64,000 bases of DNA from Cyrtodaria siliqua (lineage: Eukaryota; Mollusca; Bivalvia; Adapedonta; Hiatellidae). The stretch covers positions 281,015 through 345,014 of the forward strand of contig JAWPHD010001221.1 of NCBI GenBank assembly GCA_037043455.1, in the 5' to 3' direction. Shown here in pieces: positions 14,101 to 29,400 of the stretch (the first letter of the stretch is position 1; each line of letters opens with the position of its first letter). Made by a program: the position numbers and the translations under genes. The notes under the pieces were generated by a model that saw only the letters and a list, made by a program, of their open reading frames with translations, was not told the DNA's origin and made no database searches.

Positions 14101-17100
14101 GTATTCCTACATGGCTTGGAAGCCAGCAGAAAATAATAACATTATCAACTATAAGAGAATTGTACTTTTCTAAAAGCTGAAGCACAACTGTGTTATCATG
14201 TTTCATATTACCCACTGCTTGAAGAGATGAAAGAGAATCAGAAAATATTACAAAATGGTCATCTTCAGATTCCTGAATATAATTTGAGACAAAAGTTCAG
14301 CTGAAAAGATAGAGGCCTTGTCAGGCAGGCGGCTATTTAGGCAGTGTTTGTGAACAACAGCTCTGCAGCTACCTTATCTCCATCTTTAGAACCATCTGTG
14401 TATATGTTGAAAGTTACTGTATTTTTTTCGATTTAATTTCATTAAATTTGTTTTGAAAGACAGTAGGGTCTGTACTGGATTTGTTACTATTACATAGATC
14501 AAAAATAATTGTTGGTGTTTCCAAAGTCCACGGTGGAATTGGTGGTACAAATTTAGATCGATTTTAGTGTCTCTTACTTTTGGTTTAATACGAAGACCAA
14601 ATGGTCGAATGGCCTTCGGTTTTCGATCAAAAAGAGGTTCATAACTAGTATTAAAAACATTATCGAAAGTTGGGTTTGAATGGTTAGATTTTAATTTAAT
14701 GGCATAATGAGGGGCTAATTTGTCCCGTCTATGATACAGTGATGGTTCATTAGCTTCAACATATAGACTTTCGGCTGGTGATGTACGAAAGGCACCTAAG
14801 GCGAGTCGTAATCCTTGATTATGTATAGGATCGAGCACTTGCGAGTCGATCCATATACTATTGAGCCGTAGTCCAGCTTGGATCTGATAAGAGATCTATA
14901 AAGTTGTAAAAGTACTTTACGATCTGCTCCCCAATTAGTGTTTGCAACAACTTTAAGTAAATTAAGAGCGTTAAGGCACTTGACCTTGAAGTATTTAAGG
15001 TGTGGTATAAACGTTAATTTACGGTCGAAAATAAGACCAAGGAATTTTTGTCTCATCCACTACTGGTATTGGTGACCTACACTAACAGGTTTGCCACGTA
15101 TAGTATCATATGATTCTTATATGATCCTCATATAATACCTATTAAATGATACTTATATATAAGGAACAGTACATGATTCGTATATAAAAGTTTTATATAA
15201 GAATCATATAAGTAACATATAATATATATGTATGTTACAATAACCACTGCCACTACACACATTTATAGCTGAAATCCAGTTGTTTAATTTGTTGGTTTAA
15301 TATTTTTTAGGTCAATATTTCAACTTCCTTTGTTCTTAATATAGGAAAATAGTGTGAAAAACGGTATCTGGTTACAAAAATAATTTATTTATAAAAACAA
15401 AATCTATTTTAGCGAATATATATTTAATATGCACACCGGTTACTTGGTTACTTGTAAACAAACATGTATTCCGTTGAAAACATTACAGAAGCTGTGCGTA
15501 AAATTAATAAAGAGATTACACCAAAGCCAAAACAGGTTGAATGTTTTCAACATGATGATATTGCCAATTTGCCTGTTGGTTACGGCAAGTTTGCTGAACC
15601 AATCATTAACTAGTGCATCGCCATTTTGTAATTATATGGCCTCAGCTATCGTCAAGTGATTTATGTGGTGGCAGGCCTACGTCATAGATAGTGTTTACCT
15701 TATATACAAACATTATCCTTGTAAATGCCTACGTCAAAGATAGTGTTTACCTTATATACAAACATTATCCTTGTAAATGCCTACGTCAAAGATAGTGTTT
15801 ACCTTATATACAAACAGTATCCTTGTAAATGCCTACGTCAAAGATAGTGTTTACCTTATATATAAACATTATCCTTGTACATGCCTACGTCAAAGATAGT
15901 GTTTACCTTATATACAAACAGTATCCTTGTAAATGCCTACGTCATAGATAGTGTTTACCTCATATACAAACAGTATCCTTGTAAATGCCTACAGTATCCT
16001 TGTAAATGCCTACGTCATAGATAGTGTTTACCTTATATACAAACAGTATCCTTGTAAATGCCTACGTCATAGATAGTGTTTACCTTATATACAAACAGTA
16101 TCCTTGTAAATGCCTACGTCATAGATAGTGTTTACCTTATATATAAACATTATCCTTGTAAATGCCTACGTCAAAGATAGTGTTTACCTAATATACAAAC
16201 AGTATCCTTGTAAATGCCTACGTCATAGGTAGTGTTTACCTTATATACATACATTAACCTTGTAAATGCCTACGTCAAAGATAGTGTTTACCTTATATAC
16301 AAACAGTATCCTTGTAAATGCCTACGTCAAAGATAGTGATTACCTTATATATAAACTTTATCCTTGTACATGCCTACGTCAAAGATAGTGTTTACCTTAT
16401 ATACAAACAGTATCCTTGTAAATGCCTACGTCATAGATAGTGTTTACCTCATATACAAACAGTATCCTTGTAAATGCCTACAGTATCCTTGTAAATGCCT
16501 ACGTCATAGATAGTGTTTACCTTATATACAAACAGTATCCTTGTAAATGCCTACGTCATAGATAGTGTTTACCTTATATACAAACATTATCCTTGTAAAT
16601 GCCTACGTCAAAGATAGTGTTTACCTTATATACAAACATTATCCTTGTAAATGCCTACGTCATAGATAGTGTTTACCTTATATACAAACAGTATCCTTGT
16701 AAATGCCTACGTCATAGATAGTGTTTACCTTATATACAAACATTATCCTTGTAAATGCCTACGTCAAAGATAGTGTTTACCTTATATACAAACAGTATCC
16801 TTGTAAATGCCTACGTCATAGATAGTGTTTACCTTATATTCAAACATTATCCTTGTAAATGCCTACGTCAAAGATGGTGTTTACCTTATATACAAACATT
16901 ATCCTTGCAAATGCCTACGTCATAGATGGTGTTTACCTTATATACAAACAGTATCCTTGTAAATGCCTACGTCATAGATGGTGTTTACCTTATATACAAA
17001 CAGTATCCTTGTCAATGCCTACGTCATAGATAGTGTTTACCTTATATACAAAAAGTATCCTTGTAAATGCCTATGTCATGATAGTGTGTACCTTATATAC

Positions 17101-20100
17101 CAACATGTAAATGCCTACGTCATAGATAGTGTTTACCTTGTATACAAACATTATTCTTGTAAATGCCTACGTCATAGATAGTGTTTACCTTATATATAAA
17201 CATTATCCTTGTAAATGCCTACGTCATAGACAGTGTTTACCTTATATACAAACATTATTCTTGTAAATGCCTACGTCATAGATAGTGTTTACCTTATATA
17301 CAAACATTATTCTTGTAAATGCCTACGTCATAGATAGTGTTTACCTTATATACAAACATTATCCTTGTAAATGCCTACGTCATAGATAGTGTTTACCTTA
17401 TATACAAACATTATCCTTGTAAATTCCTACGTCATAGATAGTGTTTACCTTATATACAAACAGTATCCTTGTAAATGCCTACGTCATAGATAGTGTTTAC
17501 CTTATATACAAACAGTATCCTTGTAAATGCCTACGTCATAGATAGTGTTTACCTTATATACAAACAGTATCCTTGTAAATGCCTACGTCATAGACAGTGA
17601 GTATAGCGCTATACACGTAAATGCCTACGTCATGAATAGTGTGTACCTTATATGTAAACGTTATACATGTAAATTACTACATACTACTGCATATGTGTCA
17701 TGTGTGTGTCAACATGATATTCAAAAGATAGTTTCTCTAAAAAAAACAACATATGTACGTTATTACGATAATACAGCTGTCAATATGCATCCTGTCCATA
17801 TTTTATTATAATAAATTATATAGAGTTTACCACATTATTTTTTTATATAAAATATTGTTTAAACCAATAAAAATAAGAAAACATTTGGATTTACTGAATA
17901 CCAAATAACAACATGGACAGTACCAGGTGCTCGTTTTTGGTGATTTTATATACAAGATGTGGAAAATCATAAAATCAAGAGCAATTGGTATGAATCTGCG
18001 AACGAATTCACAAACAAAAAAATAAAACATTCGCCTTACACTATCTATTAAAAAAAAATCCATTGTGTAAAATAACAAATGTTCACATTTTGCTTTCAGG
18101 AAATGAAGACACGGGAGCAACTGAAGGAAGAAAAAAATCTCAATAAATTATCTCATCGGCACAGAATACAGAGGACTCCCAGTACAGACGACATACGGAA
18201 ACGAGAACATCAATTCACCAACGACGCAATAGTCACAGGTATACAGATATTTGCAAGAAGACGATTTTTCATTTCGAATAAAACTACTTTATGTGATTCT
18301 CAGTAGTGGAATACGAGACTGTTTGGAGACTGTTTGGAGCATGTTTCATTCAAATTTAAACACGAAACACATACCTTTTTAACACTTAGTTGCGTCAATA
18401 ATCGTAACGCGGCCATTGCTTAGTATTTAACAATTGTGTGCAAACTAAATATGTGTGTTCCTGAGGGAAAATGTGCGACTGTTTTGAAATGTCTCCCATA
18501 TTGTCGGCTGCTTTATACATGACACTAGTTAAGCTAAGAGAAGAATACCTTGATACTACGTAGAGGCCGTTGGGAAGCTGCCTGTGTAGTACTATAGGAG
18601 GTTACATTATTATAATGATTGCAGATAATGGCATTTTTTTGCATGTCAGACCCGTGTAGTTATTTCACATTCAGTATTAGTCAGGGATTGAGTTTAGGGG
18701 TAAACAGCAAACAATTGCTAACAATAGAATTTGTTGCATATTACAACGTCTAACAAGAAATGTAGCAGCCAAAGAAAAAAAGCAATAATTACATAGACTT
18801 CACAAACATGACAATATGGTAAGGGTGAGGGTTGACACACCCTAGAAACTCCACGGCGGCTTTTTTGTCCACTCACCGTTCCAAGGCGGTATCTCTATTG
18901 TTAACCATTTTGTCACCCAATTTGCCTTTTCCGTGTAATTGTCGTTTGTTTGTATGCGTGTTTTTGGTTGACGGTTCTCTATGAATGCTACATTTTAACT
19001 GTTATACCTACTCTGACAATAGGGGTACCGCATTCGAAAGATAGGTGGCAACAGGGACCGCTGTCAATCTTAAAATCATATCCTAATTACGCTTAGAAGC
19101 GTAGAGTATCATAGCGCGATAAAGGGTCTGATTTTAACGTATTTTTTATTTTTTTGTTTATACGTGTATACAAGTTAGTCTTTGTTTGATACTAGGCAGT
19201 GAATTTCTTTTCCTATAGTATGTATACTGTCTTGATTGTTGCGATCGTACCGTTGGCATACATGAAAGGCTTCCGGTTTATATCTATCAACCTATACTAT
19301 ATTTCGGCATATTGCGTGTACTAAAATGGGTTTTAAACATGTGACATATTTCAGAACGACGACGAACGAGGTTTAAAGATATCATACCTCAGTATGACGC
19401 CTCAGCCGACAGGCATTGCAAAGCTTATTTTAAACGCCCTGATGTACAAGAATTAATAAATGTCACACGTTCACGAGAGTAAGTAGTTTGAGGGACTCAT
19501 TTAATGTTTGATGAGAGGACGACACATATACTCCGAATAGTAGAAAACAAAAACTGGGTAAAATAATATTTCGAAAAATTGAAAATGTGTGTCGCCCTCT
19601 TTGATATTATAATACAAAGGTTTGAAATCTGTAATTGTGTGTTTCGGTAATATAACTAACATGTCACGTGTGAGTAACGTATTGCTTGCTGTGAAATGCA
19701 TTAGCTAATGATATGATATATATTTTTTCTAGTTTATGGGGTAGTTATGTACACTTGTGAAGGGAGGGGATTCATCTTAAGTTAATTGATTGGAATAGTT
19801 TGATAATGGCCCATTGTGACAAACTAGTAAAGGGCAGTAACAATGTCAAGTACTATTATTTAAAATAAGTTGATAACTTCCCTTTGAATTTTAAATTGCT
19901 GTTCAACAATTTATACTTTTAAATGTATTTGTTTTCAGACCAAATTATTTGTATGATTACTGGCAAAGAAAACTTGCGATAGGGCGAGAGTACACACTCT
20001 ATGGTTATAAAGATGATGGTACATCCCATGCATTGCTTCTGTAGAAACATAACTTAGTTGAAATATGAGTCAAACGTGACACTTATGATTATTAAACCAA

Positions 20101-23100
20101 ATGGAAAATTAAAGAGACATACGACAATCTTGATTTCGTTAAAACGCGTAGCTCGTCTATATTACTTGCATTTTTAGAATGAGTGTGTCGCCTTCGTAGC
20201 ATGGCAGACACTTAGGGGATCGCTTAGTTCGTCGTCTGCCGACGTCCGCCACAATTTAACCTGTAACCTAACCTTGGCCATAATTTGAAAATTAGTTGAC
20301 CTATGTTCATAAAACTCTACATACATGTTCATCGTACCCCAAGAAATGTTGTAACTCTAGACCAATAACTATGATCTTCATTTTGGCAGAGTTGATTATG
20401 CCTGTTTTCATAAAACTTTAACCTGCAACCCAACCTAGCTCACAACTTGGCAAAGTACTGATCTATGGCCATGAAACTTTATTCAGTTCCTCATTATCAA
20501 TTATCCAATGCAGAGTTATGCCTCTTTTCATAAACCTTAGCAAATTCAGAAAAAAAAGTTCCATAATGCATGAATGATTGCACCTTATTTCGTTAGAGTG
20601 TGCTCGTTGAAATATACACACGGCAGGCGACACAAGTGTTCCGTGGAACACCCTTCTGGCTAATTTTATTATTAGAATAGCACAAACAAATAGTTTTTTG
20701 TATATTACTATAATGTTGATTATATTGCTTTGTAGAATAAGGAAGAAAATTGAAAATCCAACATTTTGTTTAATTGCATGCAAGCAGGATAACTGAATCG
20801 AGTTACTAATTGTAATGTTTGATACAACTTTAAGATTGTCGTGTGCCTCTACTCTATACTTAAGGGAAAATACTAAGAAATTAAATGAGACCATCTTGTA
20901 TCTCTTGGGGTGAATTGTAAATTCATATATAAACTATATACATGTGTTTATTCATAACTGCTGTGCTGCAATTGATCAATGGCAGCAATTATGAATAAAC
21001 GCATGCATATAGTTAAATATTAAGTTGTTACTTTTGATACATACTATGATTATTTAGATGCATGTGCACATGTAACATAGTTATATTGTTGTATTAATCT
21101 AGAGCTTATCTATACATGGAATCGTTCTAACTATGTTTATGCTGCACGTTGATACATATAGTTAATCAATACTTATCCGATATCTCAGTTTATCCAATAC
21201 CTCAGTATTCAGTATTTTGTGTGTTGTTAGTCTTTTTTTTATATACGTTATCACAGTATGACCTGTCAACAGTTCGTGTTATAATCTGCCATAGTCAATA
21301 TATGTGTATTATAAATTTAAAAGCCGGTTCAATGCTTTGGAATTTGCTTTTGTAATCAATGGAAGTCCTTTTTTTTTCATCGTATAATACGCCATGTTTA
21401 TATGTTCCCAGTTTATTTGGAAGTTAAATAAGAGTTTCACAAATATATATATAAAAATCGTCCTATTACAAATTACTATATCGATTTTTAAATATATATG
21501 TTTAATACCGTTTCACTCCTACGTTAAATGTGTATCTTCAATTCAACCATAAAACATAACAACGACTTTAAACTTATACCGGTGAAGACAATTAAACAAA
21601 TACTTTTTACAATTTCTAATTTAATAATATACGTGTATTAAATAATATAAAGAAAACCACCTACGTCGTGTGGAAATGCTAATGTAAATACGCTGTCTCC
21701 CTTGATACGCGAACTACATACATTTGTTTAGTTGTTTCGCATACTAACATACACCTAGGTAGCGCTTAGCTTACTTATGAACTTCCCGTCTAGCAATGAT
21801 ACATGTATACATACTAGAGCTTAGCTTTACTTCTAGTAATGATACATATATACATACTATAGCTTAGCTTACTTATGAACTTCCCCTCCAGCAATGATAC
21901 ACGTATGCATACTAGAGCTTAGCTTTACTAATGAACTTCCCGTCTAGCAATGCTACATGTATATATACTAGAGCTTAGCTTTACGAATGAACTTCCCGTC
22001 CAGCAATGCTACATGTATATATACTAGAGCTTAGCTTTACTAATGAACTTCCCGTCTAGCAATGCTACATGTATACATACTGGAGCTTAGCTTTACTAAT
22101 GAACTCCGCCTCTAGCAATGATACATGTATACATACTAGAGCTTAGCTTTACTTATGAACTTCCCGTCTAGCAATGCTACATGTATACATACTGGAGCTT
22201 AGCTTTACTAATGAACTCCGCCTCTAGCAATGATACATGTATACATACTAGAGCTCACCTTTACTAATGAACTTTCCGTCTAGCAATGATACATGTATAC
22301 ATACTGGAGCTTAGCTTTACTAATGAACTTCCCGTCTAGCAATGACACATGAATACATACTGGAGCTTAGCTTTACTAATGAACTTCCCCTCTAGCAATG
22401 CTACATGTATATATACTAGAGCTTAGCTTTACTAATGAACTTCCCGTCTAGCAATGATACATGTATACATACTGGAGCTTAGCTTTACTAATGAACTTCC
22501 CGTCTAGCAATGATACATGTAAATATACTAGAGCTTACCTATACTAATGAACTTCCCGTCTAGCAATGATACATGCATACATACTAGAGCTTAGCTTACT
22601 TATGCACTTCCCGTCTAGTAATGCTATATATATATACCTTTACTAATGAACTTCCCGTCTGGTAATACTACAGGTATGCATACTAGAGCTTAGATTTAAT
22701 AATGAACTTCCCGTCTAGTAAAGCTACATATATACATACTACAGCTTAGCTTTAATAATGAACGTCCCCTCTAGCAATGATGCACGTATACACACTAGAG
22801 CTTAGCTTTACTAATGAACTTTCCGTCTAGCAATGATACATGTATACATACTAGAGCTTAGCTTTACTAATGAACTTTCCGTCTAGCAATAATACATTTA
22901 TACATACTAGAGCTTAGCTTACTTATGAACTTCCCGTCTAGCAATGATGCATGTACACAAACTATAGCTTAGCTTACTTATGAACTTACCCTCTAGCAAT
23001 GATACATGTATACATACTAGAGCTTAGCTTTACTAATGAACTTCCCGTCTAGCAATGCTACATGTATATATACTAGAGCTTAGCTTTACTAATGAACGTC

Positions 23101-23390
23101 CCATCTAGCAATGCTACATGTATACATACTGGAGCTTAGCTTTACTAATGAACTTCCCGTCTAGCAATGATACATGTATATATAGTAGAGCTTAGCTTTA
23201 CTAATGAACTTCCCATCTAGCAATGATACATGTATACATACTAGAGCTTAGCTATACTAATGAACTTCCCGTCTAGCAATGATACATGTATAATACTACA
23301 GCTTAGCTTACTTATGAACTTCCCGTCTAGTAATGATACATGTATACATACTAGAGCTTAGCTTATTTATGAACTTCACGTCTAGTAATG

Positions 23391-23447
<57 letters not shown>

Positions 23448-26400
23448 CTAGAGCTTACCTTTACTAATGAACTTCCCGTCTGGTAATACTACATGTATGC
23501 ATACTAGAGTTTAGCTTTAATAATGAACTTCTCGTCTAGTAAAGCTATATATATACATACTAGAGTTTACCTTTAATAATGAACGTCCCCTTTAGCAATG
23601 ATGCATGTATACACACTAGAGCTTAGCTTTACTAATGAACTTTCCGTCTAACAATGATACATGTATACATGCTAGAGTTTAGCTTTACTAATGAACGTCC
23701 CCTCTAGCAATGATACATTTATACACACTAGAGCTTAGCTTTACTAATGAACTTTCCGCCTAGCAATGATACATTTATACATACTAGAGCTTACCTTACT
23801 TATGAACTTCCCGTCTAGCAATGGTACATGTATACATACTAGAGCTTAGCTTACTTATGAACTTCCCGTCTAGCAATGATAATGTACACACTCTAGAGCT
23901 TAGCTTTAATAATGAACTTCACGTCTAGTAAAGCTACATATATACATACTAGAGCTTAGCTTTAATAATGAACGTCCCCTCTAGCAATGATACATGTATA
24001 CACACTAGAGCTTAGCTTTACTTATGAACTTTCCGTCTAGCAATGATACATGTATACATACTAGAACTTAGCTTTACTAATGAACGTCCCATCTAGCAAT
24101 GATAATGTACACATACTAGAGCTTGGCTTACTTATGAACTTCCCCTCTAACAATACTACATGTATACACTATAGAGCTTAGCTTTACTAATAAACTTCCC
24201 GTATATCAATGATTCATGTATACACTAGAGCTTAGCTTTACTAATGAACTTCCCTTCTAGCAATGATACATGTATATATACTAGAGCTTAACTTTACTAA
24301 TGAACTTCCCGTCTAGCAATGATACATGTATACATACTAGAGCTTAGCTTTACTAATGAACTTCCCGTCTAGCAATGATACGTGTATACATACTAGAGTT
24401 TTGCTTTACTAATGAACGTCCCCTCTAGCAATGCCACATGTATACATACTAGAGCTTAACTTTACTAATGAACTTTCCGTCTAGCAATGATACATGTATA
24501 CACATTGGAGCTTAGCTTTACTAATGAACTTCCCGTCTAGCAATGATACATGTATACATACTGGAGCTTAGTTTTACTAATGAACTTCCCGTCTAGCAAT
24601 GCTACATGTATACATACTGAGCTGAGCTTTACTAATGAAGTTCCCGTCCAGCAATGATACATGTATACATACTGGAGCTTAGTTTTACTAATGAACTTCC
24701 CGTCTAGCAATGCTACATGTATACATACTGGAGCTTAGCTTTACTAATGAACTTTCCGTCTTGCAATGCTGCATGTATACATACTGGAGCTTAACTTTAC
24801 TAATGAACTTCCCGTCTAGCAATGCTACATGTATATATATACTAGAGCTTAGCTTTACTAATGAACTTTCCGTCTAGCAATGCTACATGTATATATACAA
24901 GAGCTTAGCTTTACTAATGAACTTTCCGTCTAGCAATGCTACATGTATACATACTGGAGCTTAACTTTACTAATGAACGTTCCGTCTTGCAATGCTACAT
25001 GTATACAAACTAAAGCTTAACTTTACTAATGAACTTTCCGTCTTGCAATGCTACATGTATACAAACTAGAGCTTAACTTTACTAATGAACTTTCCGTCTT
25101 GCAATGCTACATGTATACAAACTAAAGCTTAGCTTTACTAGTTCACACTAATACTAATTCGTAGACGGCCTAGCTCTCGGTCAGAGTGTCGTACATAGTA
25201 CAGCCAGACGCGTAGCTGGGCTTACGCACCTACACACGTGCGAACAATTATTTGTCAATGTCCGGGGGAAAAAATCGAAAAGAAATATGCGAAAAACGCA
25301 ATAAAAACTGAAGGGGAGGGGATGGGAGGGGTGAGTCGTATTAAAGTTCCGTATGCTGAACCTGATTTAATTTTGTCTTCTGATTTCAATGTGTATTAAA
25401 ATAGCAGTCAAAATAAGCTTAAAATTGCTATGGAATATACGCCAAAACTCACCTATGACCGTCTGGCAAAAAAATAATCACGGGGGAGCATGCCCCCAGA
25501 CTCCCCTAGCGGAGGTGCGTAACTCAAACTTGGACCAGCTACGCGCCTGACAGCAGCCACCACACGGCTATCTATTGAGTATTGAGGGCTATTATTAACG
25601 ATTTGCAAATAGTGCAAGTTATGTAGGGAAACTTCCGAGACGCCGCGAGTTTAAAAACAATTAATCAAAAATGCCGCCTGTCCCTTTAAGAATTGAAATC
25701 TTCAGGTTTCCTATTGTGAGTGTAACGTGACATGCACTTATATGTGTGTTCGTGGTCCGGCATACATTATCAAATGAATTTAATCTTCAGGTTCAGTACC
25801 TCCTGCGTGGATTTTAAAAAAAATAATGGCGGTCGATAAATATTGACATACTGTATATCATATGGCCGTCACCAGATTTGGCAACATATCTTGGCAACTT
25901 TGAAGCTTCGGTTATATATAATGACACTCATTAAGGTTAAAAACTGAAGTTGTGTATCTTCGAAATGATATTTTATAATGATTATTTGTAACCAAAAAAT
26001 GTCTAAAATTGCTTCAGTTTTGTATTCCATGGGGAATCATATGATGTTAACAGTTTATGTTTAAGTAACATAATTATTTTTGTATACGTATGTTGAAATA
26101 GAGGATTAATTTAGTTTTAAAACCAAACATCGCATTGCATTGTGTATTGTGTGCTACTGGCAATTGGTTAAAAGGACACATGTCAATTTAGATTTTTTAA
26201 AAACACCCGGAGTCCCGTTAGTTTTTCTATATAACGTGCATTTGTTCAATCATTAATATTAATTATTAAAAAAAAATAAAGCAAAGTGTTTTTGCATATT
26301 ACTAACTTTTGATTATTTTGGTTTAAACATATTTTATTTCCAAATAGCTACAACAATACTTGTACACACGAACAAAAGGATCAGAACGAAAGATAAAAGT

Positions 26401-29400
26401 CTTGATTATTTTGCCCCAATAATACATTTAAACCTTTGGAAGAATAATTAAAACATCAGCAGTTTAAAAATAAACATGATAATGGATTAATACATCGAGA
26501 CGCTAAATAAAACCTTCAAGATTGCCGTCCGTCCCTTTAATCGAAATAGGATTCCCATTACACAGTCCAACTACAATACACAAACTTTACAAATGCTTTA
26601 GTGGGTTTTACATTATTCAAGAATTGGAACTTAATTCCACTGTAACTTCTATTGATAAATAGATTATTTCAGAGTAGGTTAAAGGGACACATGGCAATAT
26701 GGACACATGGCAATCTTGATTGTTTTTGACTAGCGGCGTCCCGTTAGTTTTTCTACATAAATTGCATTTGTTCAATCATTAATGTTAATTATAAGAATTG
26801 TATTAAGCCATTTGTTTTTGCATATTATTAATTTTTGATATTATTGCACCAGTTATATATTAAAACTTATAGTATAATAAGACGACATAATGAATACTTA
26901 AAACTTAATTTTTTTAAAAACCAGGGTAAAAATAAAAATGATACTGAATATATAAAACAAGACACCCATTTCAAATACTTCAAGATTGTCGTGTGTCCCT
27001 TTAATGGCTATAAATACATAGGTTCTATCCAATAACGTATAAGCCGTGTATTAGTATTATATAGCAGATATATTGGCATTATCATTGTTAAGATTAACGG
27101 AGATATATACCCATTGTGTAATCTCCAATACACAAACTTTACAAAGTGTGTGGAACAAAACGTAGATAGATTGAATAATCCGTGATTAATCTGCTTTGTC
27201 GATATCGATATTTCAAAAGCACGTGATTAGATATTAACACTGATAAGCGCCTACTTTAGTTGCAGCGGAATTAATTTCAAATTTAAATTTAAATCGAAGG
27301 CTAATTTATTGGTACTTAAGGGAAATAACGCTTTTAAATTAAGTAACGATTTTTATTATTTTGGAAAGTTGTTAAAAGGTGTCGATAATTAGGTACGACA
27401 TAGGGTTTTTACATAGAGTACTTCATACTATGTTCTTAACTTTCAATTTAGACAAATGTCTGTTTTTTACGGGCGTGTACCACCGCCGCCGCCGCCGCCG
27501 CCGCCACCACCAACACCACCACCACATGGACTTGCCAATAATGTAGTGTTTCAAGAAAAAATACCTCAAAATCTTACAACCTACATACTTGTTAAACGGC
27601 ATATATGTAAATTCCCTAGTCGATATTTTTTTTAGATTTTAAAATTACTTAAATTCTAAACCAAATACCCATTTAACATTTAATCCATGTGTAAGGAATT
27701 GCATTTAAGGAAAATGATTATGTATTCAAGTGTGTTGACACAGAGATGTACAGTAGCTCGTCGTCTACTAAGTAAAAGTAAACAAGGACGGGCTGATTGT
27801 GTTATGTCCATAGACGATACCTATTCATGGGCAAACAGAAAGAACCGATATAATGGGTAATCCATACATAGCCCAACACCTTGTAATATACGGCTGGCTA
27901 AAAAATACGCATTTTAAAAGAGATTTTGTTCCAGAAGAATATGGCATAAAACGGCCCCTTAGATCACACAAAATATAAAATTACGTTTATAAATGGAAGA
28001 AACATCAGTGTAGCTAGTCTTATTCAACGTTCAGACAAATGAAAATTAAACTTTAAAATATAATATAACTAAATTTAATGGTATGACAGTATGGTAAGAG
28101 TAAGGTACTAGAGCCTGGTTTAACACCCCGCACCCACCCACCTCCCCCACCCCCTCCCACCCCATCGGCCTTTTTGCCACTGACCGTTTCAGTGCGGTAG
28201 CTCTATTGTCAACCCGTTTGTGTTTGTGATGTCACTAGCCTTGTTTCTTATTAGCTACTTTTCCTGATCGACTGTTATACCTACTTTTGGTGACCCTATA
28301 ACACGGTTTAAATCCCCAGCGGCCCCACTTGCGGTCCTATTTGCCGTACCCCTATTGTCAACCCTTTTCTGTTTGCGACGTCTCATACTGTACATTTAAT
28401 ATAGTATTTAACTGTTGTTGTAGATGCGTGTTTTGATTGGCTGCGTTCTGTGGATGACGCACTTCCTGTTAAAACTTTTCATCTACTTGTCTTATTATTG
28501 TGTCATCCGCCATGATGAGACGCACTGCGACTGATAGGGACGTTTAAGTAAACATAAAAAACATAAACAAATTAAAAATAATAATTGACGCACTATGCGC
28601 ATTTCTTCAGTTCCTGCTATTTAGTTGTTTTGTTTTTTATTCATACATACATGATCATCGTTGTGTTATATTGCCTATTAATGCTGCTGAGTTTGTTAGC
28701 GGATACAGTCTGATGGGGGTTTCTTTCCTTACACTGTCCTGTTTCATTGGGATGACAATATGGTAGTGAGGTTTGGAGAACATTAGAACCTAGTTTAAAC
28801 ACTCTGCCTGTAGCTACTTTGCTTGTGTTTGTTTTTCCGCTCTTGGAAATCCATCTTTGGAATGGCGGTTGTCAACAGATGTTATTGTTTATCTAAATTT
28901 CACCAGTTTGTAATTTGAAATATAAATATGTTTTAAACAAGGATTTATATAAATCACCATATAAGTATGTACAAGAGACTATTATAGTTCAAACATAAAC
29001 ATATACCAGGGGCGTAGAGTGGCCCGTTTTCAGTATACTCCTAAAACGAGGTGCGAAGCTTAAATTGGTAATTTCCACCCTTTTTATTGCATTTTTCAAC
29101 TTTTTTTATTTATTTTTTATTCTTTACTTTTCAAAGTTACTCCCGTGAGTAAGGGAGTATGCCATGCTACGCACCTGTATGCATACAAATAAATATTTAG
29201 TAACCCATTCTAATATTGACTTTTAAATCTAAGAATTATCCAAACATCATATGTTGAAAGCAGTTTTAAAAACAAGTGCGATCACGCAGTCGTATTCACA
29301 GTGACTTACGCATTACACCAAATATTTAGATCTGGTTTGGACTGATTAGCATCGGTTTCTCAAAACTGTCACGGATATGACGATTTTTGATAAGAGTATT

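Noticed and set aside
15670..17690. CRISPR-like array
   Set aside because: Repeats are contiguous with no unique spacers, and the genome is animal.
16978..17811. ORFs reading NAYVIDSVYLIYK repeats
   Set aside because: Translation of the 52-bp minisatellite, whose unit is not a multiple of three.
20463..20894. 143-codon minus ORF
   Set aside because: Lies over diverged interspersed repeat; hydrophobic residues follow AT-rich translation and no motif is visible.
27458..27634. Poly-proline ORF as a missing gene A exon
   Set aside because: No donor follows, and phase 1 from exon 5 does not give the proline frame; the triplet run explains the prolines.
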